Source: REEB509 sp044370335 (lineage in GTDB: Bacteria; Pseudomonadota; Alphaproteobacteria; Caulobacterales; Aquidulcibacteraceae). Taken from it: a DNA stretch of 21,575 nt. The stretch spans positions 1 through 21,575 of the forward strand of contig JBILVS010000043.1 in the NCBI GenBank assembly GCA_044370335.1, in the 5' to 3' direction. Within the stretch, counting starts at the first letter, position 1. Every line of letters begins with the position of its first letter. Shown here piece by piece: positions 17,089-21,575 of this stretch. The notes beneath the pieces were generated by a model. The model had not been told where the DNA came from. It searched no databases and worked only from the letters and a program-made list of their open reading frames with translations. A program made the position numbers and the translations under genes.

Positions 17089-18638
17089 GGCTTCCGGTCC
17101 GAGCCATGCGCTTCGAGATGGACGAGAAACGCTGAAGCCTTGGCGTGCAGGCCCTCGCGCAGGTCAGGGGCCAGCTTGTCATAGGTGCGGTACATCTGCG
17201 CCATGCGCGGGTTGGTCTCAAACTTCGCCCGGTGGCGGTTGAGGAAATCCCAGTAGAGCGCGTTGAAGGGGCAGGCTTTCGGACCCGTCTTGTCCTTAAC
17301 GTCGTAGGCGCAGCCGCGGCAATAGTCGCTCATCCGGTCGATATAGGCGCCGCTCGCCGCATAAGGCTTGGAGCCCAAAATCCCGCCGTCCGCGAACAGG
17401 CTCATGCCGATTGTATTCGGCGCCTCCACCCACTCATAGGCGTCGGCATAGACCGCAAGATACCATTCGTGCACCTGGAAGGGGTCGATCCCGGCAAGAA
17501 GGGCGAAATTGCCTGTCACCATCAGGCGTTGAATGTGGTGGGCGTAGGCCTCTTGCTTGGTTTGGCCGATCGCTTCGGCCATGCAGACCATGTCGGTTTC
17601 ACCGCTCCAATACATCCAGGGCAGGGCCCGCGTGGCGCCCAAGGCGTTGCGCTGCATGTAGTCGGGGCCTTCGCGCCAATAGATGCCGCGGACGAACTCC
17701 CGCCAGCCGATGATCTGACGGATAAACCCTTCCACCGCGTTGAGCGGCGCGCGGCCAGCCTTGTATTCCGCTTCCGCCTTTCGGCAGAGCTGCAACGGAT
17801 CAATCAGCCCGACATTGATCGCTGGCGACAAAACGCTGTGGAACAGAAACTTCTCTCCCCGTAGCATCGCATCTTGGAAGTCGCCGAACCGGGGCAGGGC
17901 TTCCTTCAGAAACCAGGCCGCGGCTGCTTCCGCCTGAGACCGCGTAACGGGAAACCAGAATGGCTCCAAATCGCCGAAATGATCGGCGAAGCGGTCGGCG
18001 ACCAACGCTAACACGGCTTTGGTTGCAGCGTCCGGTGTGAACCGCAAAGGCTGCGGCATAAAGAGACCGCCTTTGGCCGGTTTGCGGTTGCAGGAATCGA
18101 AGTTCCATTTCCCGCCGGTGGGCTGATCGCCCTCCATCAGAAGCCCAGTCTTTCGCCGCATCTCGCGGTAGAAAAACTCCATGCGCAGGCTTTTGCGTCC
18201 CTCGGCCCAGGCGAGGAAATCTTCTTTTGCGCACAAGAACCGATTGTCGGGCAGGATGGCGACGGGCAAAGCGAAGGTCTCGGCCCAGATGGCCTGCATG
18301 GCCAAGACGCGGTGCTCGCCGGCCTCGGTCGTCACAAGCTTTGCGGGTTTGCGCCGGGCGATGGCGCGGGCGACTTCGCCGGGAAACGAGCCGGTGTTGT
18401 CCGGATCATCAAGGGTGACGTAATCGACCGTCCAGCCGGCGCTGCGGAGTTCCTCTGCAAAGGCCCGCATTGCGGCGAAGATGAATGCGATTTTCTTTTG
18501 ATGGTGGCGGACGTAAGATGCCTCCTCCGCCACCTCAACCATGAGCACCACGTCTTTGGTCGGATCGCCGTCGCGCAGGGCCGAAACCTTGGGCGTCAAT
18601 TGATCGCCGAGAACCAGCCGCAATGCGGACGCGCCCAT
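17085..18638 (-). CDS. Iron-sulfur bacterial cryptochrome/photolyase (PhrB-like, (6-4) type)
   Basis: The product is 517 residues of the FeS-BCP/CryPro group, flavoproteins that carry a [4Fe-4S] cluster and repair (6-4) photoproducts with light. The N-terminal antenna domain starts RLVLGDQLTP, and the FAD-binding catalytic domain covers roughly 210-490. The four cluster cysteines are present at 352, 440, 443 and 456 (VCMAEA, DYCRGC, KACPFN), each offset by two from the cysteines known in Agrobacterium PhrB. The active-site histidine pair HH at 367-368 (AYAHHIQRLMVTGN) is kept. Length and all key residues indicate a functional enzyme. AAGG lies nine bases before the ATG. It is convergent with the YdfG-like gene, an association I believe is common in related bacteria. 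Whether it repairs DNA or acts as a photoreceptor cannot be read from sequence alone. Confidence 0.95.
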   Translation of the reverse strand: MGASALRLVLGDQLTPKVSALRDGDPTKDVVLMVEVAEEASYVRHHQKKIAFIFAAMRAFAEELRSAGWTVDYVTLDDPDNTGSFPGEVARAIARRKPAKLVTTEAGEHRVLAMQAIWAETFALPVAILPDNRFLCAKEDFLAWAEGRKSLRMEFFYREMRRKTGLLMEGDQPTGGKWNFDSCNRKPAKGGLFMPQPLRFTPDAATKAVLALVADRFADHFGDLEPFWFPVTRSQAEAAAAWFLKEALPRFGDFQDAMLRGEKFLFHSVLSPAINVGLIDPLQLCRKAEAEYKAGRAPLNAVEGFIRQIIGWREFVRGIYWREGPDYMQRNALGATRALPWMYWSGETDMVCMAEAIGQTKQEAYAHHIQRLMVTGNFALLAGIDPFQVHEWYLAVYADAYEWVEAPNTIGMSLFADGGILGSKPYAASGAYIDRMSDYCRGCAYDVKDKTGPKACPFNALYWDFLNRHRAKFETNPRMAQMYRTYDKLAPDLREGLHAKASAFLVHLEAHGSDRKP

Positions 18639-18808
18639 TGTGTTGGCCTTGCCTTGTCACTGCGCCCCACCTGGGCAGAGCGGCCTATGTGGCGCGTTCC
18701 AGGGGGGCGGCAAGGCCAATGGCGGGGCTTAGGCGCTGGTCTTGTGCACGAGCCGCTTGCGCGCCCTGGTTTGGCCCTGGTCGGCGGAAGGTGGGCGCTG
18801 TTCCGCCG

Positions 18809-19738
18809 CTAGGGCCTGCGGGCGAGGCGGTCTTTTTCCAGTCGCTTCAGGCGGGGCGCGTCGGTCCGCCACTCGTTGATGAGCCACTCGATGAAGGACT
18901 GGATCACGGGCTCGGTGCGGCGCTCTTTGCGGCATGCGACCCAATAAGCGCCCGCCTCCTGCGGCGGGGTCGCGAAGGGGACGACAAGGCTTTCTGCGCC
19001 TGGCGCTTCCCAGATCAAGGGCAGAAGCCCCAGCATCACGCCGCGACCTTGGACAGCGGCTTCAATTGCTGCGGGGATCGTATCGACGATCAACGTGCGT
19101 TTGGGCTCAACGCATGCTGTGCCCGCGCCTGCCAGCCAATCGGGCCAACCGGCGCGGCCGACGCTCAAGCCAATCAGGGTCGCCTCGCGAAGGTCTGAGG
19201 GCTCGCGCAGCGCCTCAGCGAGGGCTGGCGCGCAGAGCGGCGTCGCCCGCACATCCATCAGCTTTCGGACGAAAAGACCCGCCCCTGGGGCGCTGACATT
19301 GCGGATGGCAACATCGGCTTCACCGGCCAGAAGGTCATAGATCCGGGCGTCCGTGTGGATGCGCAGGGACAGCGCGGGGTGAAGGGCCTCAAAGCGGGCG
19401 ATGCGGGGCGACATCCAGGAGGTGGAGAAAAGCGGCAGGGTCGCAACTTTCAACGCCCTCGCCTGGTTGGCGCGCTGGGCGGCTTCGAGCGCCTGGTCTA
19501 TGGCGCCAAAGGCGCCGTTGAGGGCCGCGCTGAGGGCCGCGCCTTGCGGGGTCAGCCGCACCGCGCGCACGCCGCGCTCAAACAGGGGCGCGCCGATCCA
19601 AGCTTCGACCGCTTTCACCTGATGGCTCACCGCTGAGGGGGTCACGCCCAAATCGAGGGCGGCGTCGCGGAAGCTTTGCCGCCGGCCGGCGGCGGCGAAG
19701 GCTTCCAGGCTTGCGAAGGTAGGGCGTTTCGGCGTCAC
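18809..19738 (-). CDS. LysR family transcriptional regulator (GcvA-like)
   Basis: The product is 309 residues. The N-terminal winged helix-turn-helix (about 1-65) includes SLEAFAAAGRRQSFRDAALD, LGVTPSAVSHQVKAVEAWIG and APLFERGVRAVRLTPQG, typical of GcvA-type LysR proteins. The effector-binding domain (about 92-295) contains the IRNVSAPGAGLFVRKLMD segment. The start is a GTG at 19736-19738. The gene is divergent from the DUF4267-hydrolase pair across a spacer of about 90 bases that holds a palindrome with a T-N11-A core. This is the usual LysR arrangement, so it probably controls that pair and itself. The effector is unknown. The 170 bases between this gene and the photolyase gene hold nothing I recognise. 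Confidence 0.93.
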   Translation of the reverse strand: MTPKRPTFASLEAFAAAGRRQSFRDAALDLGVTPSAVSHQVKAVEAWIGAPLFERGVRAVRLTPQGAALSAALNGAFGAIDQALEAAQRANQARALKVATLPLFSTSWMSPRIARFEALHPALSLRIHTDARIYDLLAGEADVAIRNVSAPGAGLFVRKLMDVRATPLCAPALAEALREPSDLREATLIGLSVGRAGWPDWLAGAGTACVEPKRTLIVDTIPAAIEAAVQGRGVMLGLLPLIWEAPGAESLVVPFATPPQEAGAYWVACRKERRTEPVIQSFIEWLINEWRTDAPRLKRLEKDRLARRP

Positions 19739-19757
19739 AGATGAGAACCATTCATCT
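19739..19757. promoter_or_regulatory. Candidate LysR operator in the divergent spacer
   Basis: AGATGA-GAACCAT-TCATCT is a perfect inverted repeat with 6-base arms and a 7-base spacer. It includes the T-N11-A pattern recognised by LysR proteins. It directly abuts the regulator's GTG start and lies 73 bases upstream of the DUF4267 start, so it could serve autoregulation and control of the divergent pair. Confidence 0.55.
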
Positions 19758-19830
19758 ATGAGGGAAGGATTTCAAGCGTTCACCGCGTTTTTGGCTTGCT
19801 AGCCTCCCTCAGACGACAATGGAGGCAGGG

Positions 19831-20241
19831 ATGGCTGTAGGGGTCGGCATGGCGCTCACGCGGACGATCGGGTTTTGGATGGCTGTGCCGATGGCGGCTT
19901 TGCAGGCTGTCAACGCGGTGCGGGTCGTCGCGGACCCTGTCGGGTTTTCGGCTTACATGGGAGCGCCGCTGGAGGCGACGGCGGATGCGTCTTGGGTCAT
20001 GATCTATGGCCTGCGGACGGCGTTCATCGCGCTTTTGGTCTCTATCCTTTTGGTGCGGCGGGATCTTGACGCGCTGAAATGGACAGCGGTGGCGGCGCTG
20101 ATCTTACCGCTTGGGGATGCGTGGGTGGCGCACGAGGCAGGCGCAGCGGTTTTGACGGTGGCGCGACATGGGGCGATCGCGGCGTTTGTACTATTGACTG
20201 CGGTTGCGTTGTTCGCCGGCGCGCGGGCGGCGCGGTCATGA
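19831..20241 (+). CDS. DUF4267-like small membrane protein
   Basis: The start is taken at the ATG at 19831, because GGAGG at 19821-19825 sits five bases upstream; an ATG at 19819 would add four residues. The product is 136 residues with about four membrane helices. The text DPVGFSAYMGAPLEATADAS, LRTAFIALLVSILLVRRDLD and ALILPLGDAWVAHEAG fits the DUF4267 family of small integral membrane proteins, whose function is not established. It overlaps the hydrolase start by four bases (ATGA at 20238-20241), so the two form an operon. The pair is divergent from the LysR gene and is probably its regulatory target. Confidence 0.8.
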   Translation: MAVGVGMALTRTIGFWMAVPMAALQAVNAVRVVADPVGFSAYMGAPLEATADASWVMIYGLRTAFIALLVSILLVRRDLDALKWTAVAALILPLGDAWVAHEAGAAVLTVARHGAIAAFVLLTAVALFAGARAARS

Positions 20242-21137
20242 GCGACTTTCTTTCCCGCCTAGGGGTGCGGCTCGACACGCGCGGCGCGTCCGCCCGACGT
20301 CAAGCGGCGCGAGATGGCTGGCCTGCCACCGCCTCAGAGGGCGTAGGATTTTACTCCACGCGCAAAGTGCAGTTTCGCTACCGCGAAGTGGGCCGGGGTC
20401 CCACGATCGTCTTCGCCGCCGATGCGCCGATGACGCTTGAGAACTATGATCAGCTCATCGCTGTCTTTAAGCCGCAGTTTCGGGTGATCGTGCTTGAAGT
20501 GCCCGCGATGGGCTTTTCGGTCGCCTCCGAGGATTTTGGCTTCGGTTTTCGGGAGACCAACGATGAGGTCGCGGCCTTTTTGAAGGCGGTGGCGGGGGAC
20601 CAGGCGATCTTGGCGTTTTCATGCGTGGCGGGGCTCGGAGCGGTCGACATTGCGGTATGCTATCCGGCGCTGTGCTCGCGGCTTGCGTTGATCCAGACCG
20701 GGGACGTTGAAGCCTTTGCGATTTGGAAGGCGCGGCGGGATCCCAAGCGCATCCTGGCGAAGCCAATTTTGGGGCAACTCGCGATGCAGCGGCTTGCGCC
20801 GAAGCGCATGCCGGATTGGTACGCATTATCGGTGGGGCAGACATCGATGATTGAGGGGTTCTGCGCGTGCGCAGCGGAATCGTTTCGGCATGGGGCGCAA
20901 TGGTCGCTCGCCAGCGCCTATCAGCGCTATATGGACCCTCGGGTAAAGCTCGAGCGGCCCTCGCAGCCCGTGCTCTCACTTTGGGGAGAGGCGGATCGCT
21001 CGCACCCGCGGGAGAACGTGCACACCATCCGGCGGCTTGCGCCGAACGCGCGGTGCGTCTCGTTCGCCGATCTTGGCCACACACCAGAGCTTGAAGCGCC
21101 GGAGCGGGTGCTCGCGGCGATTCAGGAGGGCGCTTAA
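20238..21137 (+). CDS. Alpha/beta hydrolase fold protein with altered nucleophile elbow
   Basis: The product is 299 residues, starting at the ATG that overlaps the DUF4267 stop. The alpha/beta hydrolase fold is suggested by FRYREVGRGPTIVFA (46-60), by LSLWGEADRSHPRENVHTIR with the acid residue D253, and by FADLGHTPELEAPERVL with the catalytic-type H281. The nucleophile elbow, normally G-x-S-x-G, reads AFSCVAGLG (126-134): a serine is present (S128) but both flanking glycines are not in the usual places. It may be a non-classical hydrolase or a non-catalytic member. The substrate is unknown. Coupled expression with a small membrane protein under a LysR regulator suggests a small-molecule response. 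Its stop overlaps by four bases the convergent remnant of an acyl-CoA synthetase. Confidence 0.85.
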   Translation: MSDFLSRLGVRLDTRGASARRQAARDGWPATASEGVGFYSTRKVQFRYREVGRGPTIVFAADAPMTLENYDQLIAVFKPQFRVIVLEVPAMGFSVASEDFGFGFRETNDEVAAFLKAVAGDQAILAFSCVAGLGAVDIAVCYPALCSRLALIQTGDVEAFAIWKARRDPKRILAKPILGQLAMQRLAPKRMPDWYALSVGQTSMIEGFCACAAESFRHGAQWSLASAYQRYMDPRVKLERPSQPVLSLWGEADRSHPRENVHTIRRLAPNARCVSFADLGHTPELEAPERVLAAIQEGA

Positions 21138-21392
21138 GCTTTGGCTAGGGCTTCAAAGGCGGCTTTGGCGGCGGCGTAGTCGGCCTTGCCGTTGGGCCCG
21201 CGGGGGACAATGGCCATGAAGCCAATCCGCCTGGGCGCCTTGTAGCCGGCCAGCCGCTCTTTCACATGCGCGATCAGGGGCGCCTCAGCGGCCTCGCCTG
21301 CGACTGACACGACGGCTGCGACCTGCTGGCCGTAGCGGGGATCGGGCATGCCGAAGACCAAAGCATCCGTCACGGCGGGGTGGGTCTTTAGG
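21134..21392 (-). pseudogene. C-terminal part of an acyl-CoA synthetase (AMP-binding) gene, cut by an IS
   Basis: Reading leftward from 21391, the frame gives LKTHPAVTDALVFGMPDPRY, GQQVAAVVSVAGE, LAGYKAPRRIGFMA and VPRGPNGKADYAAAKAAFEA. This is the C-terminal domain (AMP-binding_C) of acyl-CoA synthetases and related ligases, with the GYKAPR and PNGKAD motifs, the latter carrying the catalytic lysine. The preceding family text (usually ENVYPAEVEAV) is replaced by unrelated sequence ending in a stop, because an ISAs1-type element begins at 21393. Only about 86 codons are in view; the N-terminal part, if it still exists, lies beyond the IS to the right. The remaining piece cannot function alone. 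Confidence 0.85.
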
Positions 21393-21575
21393 CAGGGCAA
21401 TCGCCTTAGGTTAATGGCGAGGGCTGTGTTCTAAGGTGGGGGAGTCCCTTTCCGGTCGAAGCGTGATTCACTGGGGCGTTGCGTCAGCGAGGGCCTCATG
21501 TGCGGATCTGTTGGTTTTCTCGATCATTTCAGTGCACTGGAGGATCCGCGCCAGTCCTGGCGGGTGGTCTATCCG
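21393..21575 (+). mobile_element. ISAs1-family insertion sequence, left part (right end outside window)
   Basis: The element is inferred to start at CAGGGCAATCGCC (21393-21405), an end sequence resembling ISAs1-type termini, exactly where the acyl-CoA synthetase reading is lost. A transposase frame begins 105 bases inside. The right terminal inverted repeat and the target duplication are not in the window. Confidence 0.75.
21498..21575 (+). CDS. ISAs1-family transposase, N-terminal 26 residues only
   Basis: The frame from the ATG at 21498 runs open to the window edge and reads MCGSVGFLDHFSALEDPRQS followed by WRVVYP. The text FLDHFSALEDPRQSWRVVYP matches the conserved start of ISAs1-family (H-repeat-type) transposases, the region called the DDE_Tnp_1-associated domain. 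The catalytic DDE residues lie outside the window, so intactness cannot be judged. Confidence 0.8.
   Translation, partial: MCGSVGFLDHFSALEDPRQSWRVVYP

Noticed and set aside
18623..19198. Plus-strand frame of 191 codons over the spacer and LysR 3' half
   Set aside because: It is antisense to the well-supported LysR gene and shows no recognisable motif.
20079..20237. Longer N-terminus for the alpha/beta hydrolase
   Set aside because: It would overlap most of the second half of the DUF4267 gene; the ATG at 20238 with the ATGA overlap gives a normal protein start.

Overview
The window is GC-rich, densely packed chromosomal DNA that looks alphaproteobacterial. The supporting families are a MucR/Ros-type regulator, a small DnaA-domain-IV protein next to a DUF6456 gene, DUF1491, a PleC/DivJ-like histidine kinase, a TadG-like protein and a PhrB-type iron-sulfur photolyase. 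I cannot name the genus; the mix would fit a Caulobacterales/Hyphomonadaceae-like lineage, but that is inference. No rRNA, tRNA or CRISPR array was seen.

Layout. Bases 1-3199 hold an overlapping operon of two complex-I/Mrp-antiporter-like membrane proteins with a small membrane protein between them; the first is cut by the window edge. Bases 3351-9163 form a housekeeping/regulatory block: MucR, a DnaA-domain-IV protein, a frame-broken DUF6456 gene, SufE (minus), a secreted protein of unknown function (minus), a membrane histidine kinase, a second secreted unknown (minus) and DUF1491. Bases 9160-12874 hold a TIR-transmembrane-SEL1 protein (minus), a perfect 5 x 14 bp tandem repeat in its upstream region, a small unknown gene and peptide chain release factor 3.

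Bases 12875-16305 are a scarred, gene-poor stretch: a REP/terminator-like element, a truncated IS21-type istB, a lone TadG-like von Willebrand protein, a 337-base spacer, a doubtful reading frame and a decayed PAS-sensor fragment. Bases 16199-21137 return to intact genes: a possible 36-codon leader ORF overlapping a YdfG-like SDR, a convergent (6-4)-type iron-sulfur photolyase, and a LysR regulator divergent from a DUF4267 membrane protein plus alpha/beta hydrolase pair, with a palindromic operator candidate at the LysR start. The right edge is an ISAs1-family insertion sequence inserted into an acyl-CoA synthetase gene, of which only the C-terminal tail remains in view.

The main points of interest are the TIR-SEL1 protein that lacks the usual catalytic glutamate together with its 14-bp tandem repeat, the base-level IS junction at 21392/21393, the broken DUF6456 gene beside its intact partner, and four convergent gene pairs whose stop codons overlap by exactly four bases. 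Nothing here is clearly a new defence or metabolic system.
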